Assembly: GCA_030077755.1 (NCBI GenBank)
Contig: JAQJZZ010000005.1
Span: forward strand, 1,798,001 to 1,862,000
Reading direction: 5' to 3'
From: Filosporella fistucella
Taxonomy: Eukaryota; Ascomycota; Leotiomycetes; Helotiales
Length of the DNA: 64,000 bases
This document shows positions 47,223 to 58,199 of the stretch, in pieces (the first letter of the stretch is position 1; every line of letters begins with the position of its first letter). The notes under the pieces were generated by a model. That model was not told where the DNA came from. It did no database searches and saw only the letters and a program-made list of their open reading frames with translations. Made by a program: the position numbers and the translations under genes.

Positions 47223-47811
47223 TTTGGAAGTCGTGAGATTGTCGTATTTCGTGATCAATTCTATCTGAAATTATTTTGGAGGGGTCATCAAAAGCGGCTT
47301 GGTGGCTTTATTTTGCCATCACTCTCCGCCCTGCTACAAGGCAAACCCGTTCCCGCGTCCACCTGAACCCCTTCCGCGGCATAATTCTTTCTTCTGAATC
47401 TGACAGCCATCACAGTCCGAAACAAATCCCTTGGATACATGAAACACATGGAGTTCATTCGCTCTTCATGGGAATTTTGCTCCACTTAGTTGATAATCAT
47501 TCAATGCTGATGTGAGGATCTCAGTCAAGACCCCAATAACCCGGACGATGCATTTTAGGCTGTTAACCAAACAAATGGCTTCTCTCGCACTTCAACCCAG
47601 CGGTCACCCCTTGGCTTACAGGGCAATATATTATGGGACAAACCAGATATATGCGCCGCAGCACAGGGTACTGAGATGGGCACTCGTGTTCCGACTCCCC
47701 GGGTTGTCTCGTGCTACATATGTCTCTCCTTCCTCCTCTGTTTGACTTTGAGCGAGCCTTCTCATCGAGTGGTGAAATCCTCTACTTGAAAGCTCCATTT
47801 GTTTTCATCAG
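47223..47811. promoter_or_regulatory. Divergent promoter between HGH1 and the P450 gene
   Basis: A 589-bp spacer between two divergent starts. No coding pattern was recognised. Confidence 0.4.
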
Positions 47812-49657
47812 ATGGCGTCCAAATCTACTACGTCTTTGGCGACTCTGTCCGCTGCCTCCGCGATAGCTCTGCACAATTACCAAAGGACAAGGAGACCCAT
47901 TTCTCTTGGTGCCACAACAATCGTGGGAATCTTCATTTTCCTCGTTTTGAAATCTATCTGGAAGTTCTACTTATACCCCTTCTATTTCAGTCCGCTACGT
48001 AAATTTCCGCGAGCTCCGGTGAGACAACTTCTCCGTCCAGCGGCAATTTTAACTTAACTTTGGAAAATAGCACGTCAATGGCGCAAAAGGATTTGTGAAG
48101 CCGATCTCCCCAGATCAAGCTCTGAAGTTCATGGAAACCATTCCTAATGATGGAATAATTCGCCACCTTGACATCTTCAACTCAGAAGTTCTTATTCTCA
48201 CTCAACCACGGTTGATCGTGGACGTGTTTCAGACTAAAAATGATGATTATATTCGACCGCCATGGATTACCAGGATCATGGACAATCTGGTTGGAAATGG
48301 TCTTCTCTGTGCTGAAGGGGTGGTACACAAGGTAAGGTTGGGTGAAAGGCTGTGTTCAAGTGATTAACTGGATGCAGTATCAACGGAAACATCTCCTGCC
48401 CGCGTTTCACTCCAGGGTTATCAAGAATCTCTATCCACTCTTCTGGACGAAAGCATCAGAGATGGTTTCCGTCATCAAAAATCAGATTCAAGCCAACTCC
48501 TTAACAACTGCTAGTCAACCATTGACAACTGTCAATATTGATGATCTAGGTGGACGTGTCGCTTTAGACATTATCGGCCAAGCTGGTTTCGGGATCGAGT
48601 TCTCTTCTCTATCGGATCCAAATAGCTTCTTGAACAAGTCCTATCGCATCGCCTTTCTTCCAAATGCGAACTCGAGGCTGTATTTTATCTTGGCAATGAT
48701 GACCCGCCCATGGCTAGTGAACCTAATCCCTTCCAAGGTGAACAAAAAGATTCGGAAAGGGCTACTTTCGGTAACGGATTATATCCATGAGGTGGTAGCA
48801 GAAAAGCAGCAGAAAGAACAAAGCGAAGATGTCGAACAGCAGGATGTTAAAGGATCGCAAAAAGATATCATCGCTTCAGCGATTCGGACCCGAGCATTTA
48901 GTACTGAAGAACTCGTCCATCAATCAAAAAATCTACTTGGAGCAGGTCATGAAACGTAGGTGTCGTGCTGAAAATTATTGATCATTGCTGACTTGTGAAA
49001 AGTTCCAGCTCCGCGTTGACGTGGGGAATGTACGCTTTATCTCTGAAGCGCAACGCCCACATTCAATCTCGCCTCCGCGACGAAATCCGCTCAAACCTTC
49101 CAAGTCCGGACTCGGGAATTGAGATTGATGAAGCCATGCTCGAAAGGCTTCCATACCTCGATGCCGTGAGCAAAGAGATTTTGCGCCTTTACTCTCCAGC
49201 TCCGACGTTCGGACGAGTGTCGACAAGAGATACAGATATTTGCGGTCAAAGGATTCCAAAAGGAACCTATGTCAGAGCGCAACCTTGGGCTCTTGGAAAA
49301 CTGAAATCTCTATGGGGTGAAGATGCCATGGAATTCAAGCCTGACAGGTGGCTGGTGGGTAAAAACAAGGACATTGGTGGTGCGACAGAAGCACTGGCTT
49401 TTAGCACGTTTGGTTATGGGCCCAGAAGTTGTATAGGAAGAGGTACGTGATTATTTTCAGGCGATACACTGCTAACAATTGCCACAGGTTTCGCTATTGG
49501 CGAAAACAAAGCACTCATAGCAGCACTGGTTGGAAGTTTTGAAATCACACCTTCTGGTCAGGAAAAAGATCTTAAAGACCTTGATATCCTTTTTCAGATC
49601 ACCACCAAGATCGCTGGGGGATTGAACGTAGAGATGAAGGTCATCGAGGGGTGGTGA
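47812..49657 (+). CDS. Cytochrome P450 monooxygenase
   Basis: Five exons (47812-48018, 48071-48331, 48378-48955, 49003-49442, 49488-49657) encode 551 residues. An N-terminal membrane anchor (ISLGATTIVGIFIFLVLKSIWKFYLYPFYF) is followed by the Pro-rich hinge FPRAP. WNxR-like YQRKHLLPAFH is helix C. The oxygen-binding I helix reads AGHETSSSALTW, ExxR is KEILR, the PERF equivalent is FKPDRW, and the heme loop is FGYGPRSCIG with the thiolate Cys. The protein sits in the ER membrane and needs P450 reductase. The I-helix and C-helix text resembles the CYP4-like fungal fatty acid or terpene hydroxylases, but no family number can be given. It is convergent with a small membrane protein gene. Confidence 0.94.
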
Positions 49658-50100
49658 ATCTTATTTTAATGCACATCTTCTATGAATGGCCATGAAACCC
49701 AATTCTTTTTGCACTGTTATGGAGCATAAAGTCCTCTAGTTAGAGTCTTGTTTTATTATTCAAGATTGACATTCCTATAGGTAGGAGGTTACCCAGATAT
49801 ATTCGTACATGTGTCACGTAATATTCATCTACTTTCACTTGAGTTAAATGGACGTTGCAGCGCCACATCGCTCAACGAGGTGGACGGGTAGACTCACTCT
49901 CAACTGTGTGTTTGAGTTCATTTCTTACTATACCTAACCCGAACGTTCTGTGTCGGGTTCGCTGGTAAATTCAGAGCAAAGATCAGGTGAAGGCTTCGGT
50001 TGTTTTGGCTTTCTATATTCATCTATGCAGTCTATTTCCTCGCACTTATCCTAAATGATTCGCTCGCATTTGGTTTCGTCGAACCGGAACCATAAAATTC
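49658..50100. other. Intergenic between convergent genes
   Basis: 3' flanks of the P450 gene and of the membrane-protein gene; nothing else was seen. Confidence 0.45.
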
Positions 50101-50778
50101 TCAACGTCGATCCACTGCAACTCTGACGGCTGGTGACAACGGCTGCGGAAGCTTCGGCAAGAGAGGGCTTCGCTCATTTGGCACTCCTTCCTCGTCATCA
50201 ACGCTCGTCTCATTCCCTTCGGTACATTGCGCAACGATTCCACAAACAAAGCTTCCAATCCATGGTATCCTACCACGTTATTAGCACTGCTTCAATTTCG
50301 TCAAGCGATACTGACCAATATAAAACCATGCACACGATCTCCCACCGAAGGTCAGTTTCGTCCTTTTTCGGCCGGATGAGACCCATATAGAGCCCATACA
50401 AAATAGCAATATAAACAAACTTAATCATCTGGAGAACAAGCCATTTCTTCGTCTCTAGATGTGCATTGGCGTAGAGACAAACTTCCGCTACTATAGTGAT
50501 GACCATTATCAAATTCAGGACAAACAGAACCCACGAACTGCAAATGGTTTTGATGTCAGTAAAGACAACCTCGGAGCGATTTGAAAGACGTACCTGGCAG
50601 GAGGTGACTGAGTGGAACCTGGAAGCTTGTATATACTCAACACATCAGCCATGAAGACCAATTGCAACAAACACCCTATGATGAATTCCCATCCCCACCA
50701 AAGATGCAGAAGAAGGGAAGTAAGCGTCCATGTCACGAGGCCCGAATGGAAGCGAGGTTGTAAGCTTAGATGAGCCAT
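50101..50778 (-). CDS. Small integral membrane protein, unrecognised family
   Basis: Three exons (50594-50778, 50316-50537, 50101-50269) give 191 residues with consistent phases and good splice sites. Four hydrophobic stretches are visible: VTWTLTSLLLHLWWGWEFI, IGCLLQLVFMADVL, SSWVLFVLNLIMVITIVAEV and WLVLQMIKFVYIAILYGLYM, then a possible fifth at WEIVCMVLYWIPWIGSFVCG. The C-terminal tail (VDDEEGVPNERSPLLPKL...) is charged and carries an acidic-type RSPLL, a possible endosomal sorting signal. No family is recognised. The ATG at 50778 is the first ATG in the frame. The open frame upstream (to about 50880) is also Pro-rich and hydrophobic, so an unseen 5' exon cannot be excluded. Confidence 0.6.
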
Positions 50779-53050
50779 TTGAGATTTCAAAGGTAGAATA
50801 ATTTTGATAGAGCAGAGCTCCAGAATCAGTAAGATATCTTTTACGACGGCTGGTGTTGGTTGGAAAGGTGGTCTGATCACGGGTGGTTGCCTGTTTCACT
50901 GTGTTGTCAGGAAGTGAGTTGGCGATGTGGCGCAGTGTGGCGGGTGTTGTTGGTTTTTGACTGAATGATGACTGGTTGAAACGAACTAGGTTTCGGTGTT
51001 GAATCTTTATCTGCTATGATATTTGGATCTTAGGTATTGGCTTGCTGATCGGTTGGTTTTCATTAACTGTCCAATCGAATATTGGACCATTAGGGCAGGC
51101 TGCAAGCGAAGTGAAAAAAGGGGAGGGGAACAGCTAGAATGAAAACACAGTTCGGGTTTGACAGAAGGAGGGCTTTAAGATGCTAAACGTCTAATATGAT
51201 TGGATGAGTATAAGATTCATAAGAACTTATATGGAATAAGTATAGCAGGTACAATATGGCCGGTACGCTACGGCTGGCCAGTATAGTATAGCATAGCTGA
51301 CCAGTATAACATAGCTAGCCAATATAATAAAATATAGCTAGCTAATATGTGCTATAGAGTACACGGTATAATATATACTACTAGTCCTACCGCCCGATTC
51401 TGCCGCCTAAAAGTAATAATTTTTTCTAACAAGATTTGGTAGCGACTCCCGTGACCAAATTCTCTCCTATATAAATTTATATGTGGCCGCCTGCGCATCT
51501 ACTTCTATGCCATTCCAGGAATTCTTCCTCACAGTCCATAGAAGCATTAACCACGTTCCTTATAGCCCTAGAGTCCCCTGTGCTCCCCCTGGGAGCCAGG
51601 CTCCGAGGGTTTTAGCCGTTCCCAGGACTACTAGGGCCCACAGGAGTTCCTGTCCCAAGGTTCAACAGCCTTCTGGGAATAACCGTAACATTCGGCCACC
51701 AATTTCCACCAAATCACAGAGAGAACGACGATCAACGCCCGTGGAACCTCTCCAATGTCTGATAATTTGGGATCAGGCAACGTTCGCATGGAAATACTTT
51801 TTCACGTCGCCTTGCGGCGGTTCCCATTTCAATGTCGTCCGCATCATTATCTTGCCCGAGCTCATTTGATGATGGGCCTGGAGAATCACGGTCCATGCGT
51901 ACGTGATCAACAAGTACAGCAATATCTTGCGGAAAATCCCCGTAGAAGGGGCAGTCAAGTTCGCAACGCGGTAAGAGGGATCTTCAAAAAGACTCTTCTT
52001 TCAATCTGAACTTCCATTATCCTGCCTATCTCCTTGGTATGAAGGTGACCTGGTAGAAGCAGGTGTCGGTGGCATACCGAATCCATCACACTCCATACTC
52101 TGCGCCGATTTGTATACCTCCTCGGGAAAAGGTCACTGTATGAGTCACCAAGAAGAGAATCATCCCATCGGCAGTGTCTTTCTCAAATGGAACCCTATCA
52201 ATCGATTGGGAATCTGGTCCGTTCGACATGATGAGAATAGGACCTCTCTGCCAAGCACCCCTGTTACTCTGTACGGTAGCTCAAAGCGGAACGAGTCATC
52301 CAATCGCACGATCCAAAACAACAAATTCTCAATGATAAGAACAACTAACAGAACGATAATACTGACCGCCATCAGGGTCATGCAGCGGGCGAGTTGAACG
52401 GTCTGGGTAGGAAGGGTAGGGGAAAAAATGGCGAACACATACCAACGACCTGAATCCACCGTGCAAGATATCCCAAAAACTCTAAGCACTAGGCCCTTCT
52501 ACCCGCGCCTCTCGGGTGGAAAAAGGTTCAGCCCGAGTGCCATCTAAACCAACCACCGCGTGATATTCAAAAGCTCATCAAATCAACTTCGTGAAGTTCG
52601 TGCATACACAGCTACTGCAAGCATGAGGCAAGCATCTCGAGGCACAGTTCATTTCGCCGACCTCGCAAATGCTGAAATGGGCATACCTCCGTTATTCCCT
52701 CATGTTTGCAACCGACACAAACAATTATCAAGCCAAAGATGTCACCTGCAGCTGCGCTTTCGTTTAACATCGTCAGTTTTCTTTCGCATCAAGACGCATC
52801 GGGAACGAAAGCGCCCAAAGATATTGAGGCGAAGCGGGGGTCTATGCCCACCAAAGAATTTGCTTGTCCAAAGAGGAGGTTGAATGAGTGACGGAGGGAG
52901 CTTAAAGTCTCTGCGATTTCCACTCTGTTGCTCTTAGCACCAAGAGCCATAGTGTCTCGTTCGATTCATTCTGCTTTGCCATATCCGAACGTACCCATCT
53001 ATCAAACGTCAGTATAGATATTATATCCTCGAGATCTGCAACTAACAGAG
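50779..53050. other. 2.3-kb repeat-influenced stretch with gene relics
   Basis: No complete gene was built. The first part is the membrane-protein gene promoter. An AT-rich repeat lies at about 51190-51480. On the minus strand about 51990-52500 shows a hydrophobic stretch (VSIIVLLVVLIIENLLFWIV) and, separately, a tail-like frame (GMPPTPASTRSPSYQGD). They could be ends of a decayed or intron-rich membrane-protein gene, but no consistent exon chain was found. Plus-strand frames at 51483-51869 and 52560-52891 have no motif. Confidence 0.35.
51190..51480 (+). repeat. AT-rich repeat, probable LTR-retrotransposon end remnant
   Basis: The tract contains four imperfect tandem copies of a unit of about 20 bp like GCCAGTATAACATAGCTA (about 51270-51345). 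It is followed by AAGATTTGGTAGCGACTCCC near 51431-51450, which resembles the primer-binding-site region (TGGTAGCG) that follows a 5' LTR. No second LTR was found nearby, so this would be a truncated copy. Confidence 0.4.
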
Positions 53051-53908
53051 ATGCAAGTCATATCCTTCACAATGCTCGCGTCAATAATCCTTCCAATCGC
53101 AATCTGCTTGTCCCAGCTTCAAAACGTCCATGGAGTCGCAGTACCAGGTAGTAGCAACAGGAAGTCTTCGGCTCTTTCACCCCCCGATGATGCAGTTACT
53201 CTTCCTGCTCTGAAGACTCCTAGCCTCATTACACGTGTGGGCCAGGACGGTTACGAATACACGATTGATATGGCGAATGCCATCCATTTGGATTCCTTGA
53301 TAGATGTCAAAACAGCAGGTTTCTCGCGACCTGACGTGAGCCCCAATCCTGCCGTTCGAGTCAGAAACATCTTGAGTAGACAGGCGTGCGGCTCAGCCTT
53401 TCCTAGAACCAGTAATACTTGTGGCGACAGCAGTTTCGAGAATCACACTTCGCCCGGATCTCCTCACGCCGACGACTGCTGGGTCATCGCAGACACAATG
53501 TATTCCTACGCCATCCATGGCACCTTTGATAATTTCGATCTCAACTATAGCACCAACTGGGTAGGCCTGGTATGGTACGGAACCTGTATATTTGGAGTCC
53601 AGACCCAGAATATTTTTAAGACTTGGGTTGGGGTGCAAGACATTTCCGATTTGACGGTTGATAGCATTAATCGCTTCCAGTATGTATTCGTGTCTTTTAA
53701 TCTTCCTTTATTTTACATAATACCCTTAAAACAAGAACTTTTTCGCCTCCCCATGGTATATACCTAAAAGCTTGGAGAATCAGTACTGAAATTGAGCAGA
53801 TGGTGGGACGATGGTTATTGGAAGGTTGGCGCAGAAGGGTCAATGCCTTGTATTAATTGCGGGTTGGTCACCCCAAGTGCTGTCAGATGGGCCATCTTTC
53901 ATACATAA
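53051..53908 (+). CDS. Secreted Ecp2/Hce2-like effector-type protein
   Basis: Two exons (53051-53679, 53800-53908) encode 245 residues; the intron is 120 nt. Residues 1-29 are a signal peptide. Residues 30-110 are a pro-region-like stretch ending near a Lys/Arg-rich site. From about residue 112 a Cys-containing domain begins (CGSAFPRTSNTCGDSSF, then DDCWVIADTM and a final PCINCG block), which matches the spacing of the Hce2 domain found in fungal Ecp2 proteins. Family knowledge: Ecp2 of a tomato pathogen is a secreted virulence factor that triggers necrosis in some plants, but Hce2 proteins also occur in non-pathogens. The gene reads intact. It sits between two repeat zones, 0.4 kb from the nested transposon. 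Assignment is by recalled motif, so moderately sure. Confidence 0.75.
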
Positions 53909-54313
53909 GGCAGCCTTATTGTTACAATCACGTTGTAGTCCCGAGGCTCGGCAGTCGTATAACTGTAAGGATGGCATATCAGATGGCAGAATTGTCGTTA
54001 GCTAAGCAGTGGATTCGGCTGGCATTCGGAATGGGCTAAGCTGTGGCGCTGGGCTAGGCTATGGCAAATTGTATCTAAGGAGCTTCTCTCCCTTCCTTTA
54101 TTTCTTATCTTTCTTGTTTCCTTTATAATAAACCAAATACTATATAATTTGCCTCCGTTTATGCTTGTTACGGTTACACCTAAGAGATTAGCTAGTAGTA
54201 GTCTTAGGATTAGGGCTTTTATGCGTGTTAGTAATTCTAGGAATGGGAGGAATCCTAGGAATAATGAATAAGTTATTAGTAATCCCCAGATGATTTTATT
54301 CCGATACTAACTA
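53909..54313. other. AT-rich spacer before the nested transposon
   Basis: No gene. GGGCTA-like short repeats occur at about 54035-54065 and the sequence becomes AT-rich, so an older repeat into which the pogo element jumped is possible. Confidence 0.4.
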
Positions 54314-54315
54314 TA

Positions 54316-54407
54316 ATCGCCGGTCCCTCCATTTCTTCCTTCGTCCCTCTCTCTGAGAGTCGGTCCTTTTAGGATGTCTTATTTTTTGGGATGTCATATG
54401 CCTGAGG
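54316..54407 (+). repeat. Left terminal inverted repeat of the pogo element
   Basis: Begins ATCGCCGGTCCCTCC. All 92 bases match the reverse complement of the right repeat. Confidence 0.95.
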
Positions 54408-54683
54408 ATTTAGTTTTAGGCTACTCGGCAATTGCCGCTACCTTAAAATGTAAGGAGATAGCTATGAAAAGAGAGTACTAAAATTTATAGAATATTAGAA
54501 TTATAGAATTTATTAGTTTTTATCATTTTTGCTATTAGGCCGATAATGGATTCTACCTTACTTGTAAGCCCACCATAATTATAATCGAGTTTAGTCTCTT
54601 TAAAGGATAGTTGGAGCTCCTTATCGTCGTCATAGTCCTACCAATTGCCTCAATTAATTAGGTCTTTACCTCCTCTGCTTGAT

Positions 54684-55377
54684 ATGACACCTCCACCTAG
54701 CGAAGGCCTATATGAATGTGCTAAAACGTATTATATTGAGCACCCTGGGACCTTAATCCCTAAAATCGCTATTGCCATAGGAATATCGAATCGATATGTG
54801 AGGAATTTGACGCGCCGAATTAAGCATAAATAGGGCCTAAATTAAGGACGAAGAGCTTTGCTAAAACTAGTGGAAAAGCAAGCTTTATATTTGCATATTA
54901 AGAAGCAGGCTTGGGCAGGATTCGCACTCGATAAGAAGTTAATTCGAGCTTATATAGGATATTTGATTTAATAACAAAGGCCAAACTTTGATAAGCTCTC
55001 TAAATCATGGACGTATGATTTCCTTTATAATAAAGAGACTATTGCTCAATTCCGTCATTTAAAGGAGAAGCCTTTAAACAAATCCCGTAAAACTATATAA
55101 GATAAGATTCGTCTTTTATAGTGGACTCGAGACTACCATTGACTTCTACGCCGTAATAATATTCGAGTTAATAATAGAGGAGCGAGTTTAATATGGAATT
55201 TCGATGAGGGCGGCATGAGAGTTGGAATAATGAGAGGAAAGCACGTTTATATACCAAAAGGATGGAAGGATTATTATATGTATTCTCCTAAAGATCATAG
55301 GCAAATAACCATAATCGAGGGTATTTGCGCAAACGGTTCTCGTATCCCTAGAACTATAATAATCAAGTTAGCTCTCT
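54684..55377 (+). pseudogene. Pogo transposase, N-terminal half (broken)
   Basis: From the ATG at 54684 the frame reads MTPPPSEGLYECAKTYY and a psq/CENP-B helix-turn-helix (IPKIAIAIGISNRYVRNLTRR). It then crosses several stops to the first catalytic Asp in NFDEGGMRVGI (about 55198-55230) and the DDE strand ITIIEGICANGSR. The stops are mostly TAA, TAG and TGA where CAA, CAG or CGA would fit. It ends where the retrotransposon entered. Confidence 0.85.
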
Positions 55378-55382
55378 TTATA
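55378..55382 (+). repeat. Target-site duplication TTATA, left copy
   Basis: TTATA directly before the left LTR equals 61931-61935 directly after the right LTR, as expected for integrase-made 5-bp duplication. Confidence 0.9.
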
Positions 55383-55738
55383 TATAACGGTTGCTATACG
55401 GGCCGATGCTCGTATAAGGGTTCTAGTTAAGGGATAGGTATATCACGAAAATATTCTGGTTATAATATTACTAAGTATAAAGAATATTATTTAAAGTTGA
55501 GCATAAAGCTCCTATCTAATGGCAAAAGTGCTAGTCTTATATAGAACCTTCGTTCTTAATTGGATCTATTTAGCTCGGGGTAAATAGATTAAATCGTGAC
55601 CCGATCTCGTTAACCCTCCTTAAGACCCTTAATCCAATTACGTGATATAATTATCCCGTGATTCTCTAGCTATGGTTCTCTATATAGCCTAGCTAGGCTA
55701 CCGAGCCTTAGGCTATAGCCGTATTTATAACCGTAACA
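55383..55738 (-). repeat. 3' LTR of the gypsy element
   Basis: 356 bp, reads TGTTACGG... from 55738 on the minus strand and ends CCGTTATA. It differs from the other LTR only by transitions in the stretches compared, with most changes giving A/T in this copy. Confidence 0.93.
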
Positions 55739-55828
55739 CTAGCCCCCTTTTAGCCTAGTATTATCCTTAACGCTAAAGTAAGATAAGGAAATGTCATTTA
55801 GAGATAATAACTCTCTTCTTCTTTTATC

Positions 55829-56416
55829 ATGACCACTATAGGTCCTAAGAAGATTAAATGATCTAAGAAAAAGAAAAAAAATATTCTTAATCTCTATTCT
55901 CGTATCTTATCTATTAGGATCAAAATGCTTACTTATTCTTATTATCGCAAGAACCCTAAACGGGTCTACGTGGTTTCCTCCGATTCTAATTAATGCTTAA
56001 AATGCGTTTATTCTAATATCCTTTCCTATGATGTATGGGGTCCCTCTAAGGGAGAGTGGGCTCGACTTAAGAAGGAAGAGAAGAGACTATTAGAGGAATG
56101 GCTAGCCACCTAGAAGACCCAATAATTTCTCTAAGAGGAGCAGAGGCAGCTATTTAATCGCATGGCCGAATCGCAAGCCAAATTGCTTCGTCTTAATAAA
56201 TAAAGGGAAATATTCCGTTAGCGTGCCGCTAAAATGCTCCGTCGGGGTCTAAAATCCCTAGACGAGTTAGATATCATAAAAGCTTGTGAGGCCGCCGTTT
56301 CTGCTAAAGCCTCTGCTTCTATTATTCCTGCTTCTTTGCCATCCTCCTCCGAGGCTCCTATCTCTAATCCTTTTAAGGCCGTGGCATTGCCCGACTTCTT
56401 AGATGAGGCTTTTTAG
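55829..56416 (+). pseudogene. Antisense accessory ORF of the gypsy element, RIP-broken
   Basis: On the strand opposite to gag-pol, between integrase and the 3' LTR, a single frame of 195 codons runs from ATG (55829) to TAG (56414-56416) with no indel. It is interrupted only by TAA, TAG or TGA at places where CAA, CAG or CGA fits. Features: a Lys-rich N terminus (KKIK.SKKKKKN), a short Cys block with YDVWGPSKGEWARLKKEEKR, a charged coiled-coil (LLEEWLA and onward), LRRGLKSLDELD, and a Ser/Pro-rich C terminus ending LPDFLDEAF. I recognise similar CDV-GPS-EW proteins as common hypothetical proteins in fungal genomes. The function is unknown; the Cys-containing start could be a zinc-binding motif. 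Confidence 0.75.
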
Positions 56417-57230
56417 GTAGACCTAAATTTTATTAATGGAATTTATTAAGGAGTTCCGGGTAGCAAAGGTTTAACTTAGGTTCCTATGTGTTTTTTAAGT
56501 GTGGGTAGCCCTTTTATTTAATTAAATACTTGACTATCTTATTAATTGTCTTATAGTCTAAGATTTTTTCCACTTTATACTCGGCGAATAGGTTAACTGG
56601 TTTAATCTTAATATTAGGAATAAGTAATACTCCTAGTGGTGCTAATTCGAGGAGGGAAATGTGGAATACCGGGTATATCTTTATATTCCTAAGTAATTGG
56701 AATTAGTAATTTATTAGTCCTTTAACCTTAATGATTTTAAATGGTCCTAATTTCCTATGGTCTAGTTTATTGCTTAATCGCTTTATTTAAATATTATAAT
56801 GAATTAAGTAAACTTTATCCCCCTCTTTAAGCATAGGTTCTATATTATATCCTTTATTATAGTAAGACGCTAATCTCTTTGCGAAGAATTATATATTTTC
56901 CGCGAGCTTCTAATATAACGATTTTAGTTAATCTACTTGCATAATAGCTTCTTTAGCCATGACCATAATCGGCTTGGGTGTTTTATAAGCTATTAGATTA
57001 TAGCTATAATTGGCATAAAACGGTGAGACCTAAGTTATCTCCGTGCTTACGCTATTATATGCGAATTGCGCGGTGGGAAGCATTTCTGCCTAATTATCTT
57101 ATTGGTAATTTACGTAATACCATAAATATGTCTCTATAGTTTGGTTTAAGCGTTCCATTTAGCCATCCGTTTACGGGTAAAATGACGTTAATAGTTTATG
57201 CTTTGTCCTAAGTAATGCGATAAGTATCAT

Positions 57231-57455
57231 TTAGAATTTTAAAGTAAAGAGCTTATCTCGATCCGAAATAATTTCTTTTAGCGTCCCGTGATTAGCAATA
57301 ATAACTTTTATAAATATATAGGCCAAATCCTCGGCTATACTTGCTTTTAGGTATGGTATTATATACGTATACTTAATAAGCCTATCCATGATAATAAGGA
57401 TAGAGTCATATACCTTATTTATGACTAGTTCTTTAAAAGGAGGAAGTTTAACCAC
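57231..57455 (-). pseudogene. Gypsy integrase core fragment
   Basis: The frame reads DSILIIMDRLIKYTYIIPY (first catalytic Asp strand) and, further on, ANHGTLKEIISDRDKLFT (second Asp: ISDRD), the normal spacing of an integrase core. Neighbouring sequence in the same frame is broken by RIP-type stops. Confidence 0.8.
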
Positions 57456-58199
57456 GAAGTCTTAAGCAATAGACTTCCATGGTTATAAAGGCGTTTCCGG
57501 TGACTTTAATATACCCTTTAGAGCTTATTAGGAAGACTTATTCCAAATGCAAGTATTATATATAATAATGATTTCTTTAACCATTTTCCTTATTCCTAGA
57601 AAGTAGTAATCCGCGGATATCCTTTCCATTATTTTAAATATACCCTAATATCCGTGAGCCGGTAGGCTATAATATTTAGTAATAAATTCCTTCCTAAGTG
57701 CCGGTAGCATAAATACTCGATTATTGCATAATAAGATCCTATTCTTAAGCGTGAATTGTCCTTATATAATTATAATATCCTATTTATTTTTATCCCTTTA
57801 ATATTCGTTTTATAAGCGCTTATTTTAAGGGCCTATGCTTAGCTTGGCGAGTGCCGCTAATTCCATTTTATTATATATTAAGGATTCCCCTTTTTCCTTA
57901 AATATCACGTGGGAAATGTGTATTTTATTTTTAAGATATTCTGGTTTTCGGCTAAAGGCGTCTGCCCTAGCGTTTTCCGTTCCTTTTATATAAGAGATGC
58001 GTAAATCGATAATAGCTAGAGTCTCTGCCCACTATACTTATTATTTATTTAACTCCTTTATTATAATAAAGTAAATTAAGTTTTTATAATTTATTAATAC
58101 TTAGACTAGGTTAGGTGCACCCTCTAAGTATATCCTCTATTCCTTATAAGCATCCACGATTGCTAAAAGTTCCTTATTATAAATCTTATAATTTAGTTT

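Noticed and set aside
51990..52500. Minus-strand membrane-protein gene
   Set aside because: A hydrophobic stretch and a Pro/Ser/Thr-rich tail-like frame exist, but the only good acceptor between them is followed at once by a stop in the needed frame.
56234..56416. Short intact plus-strand frame as a host gene
   Set aside because: It is the 3' third of the antisense frame that belongs to the retrotransposon, not a separate gene.
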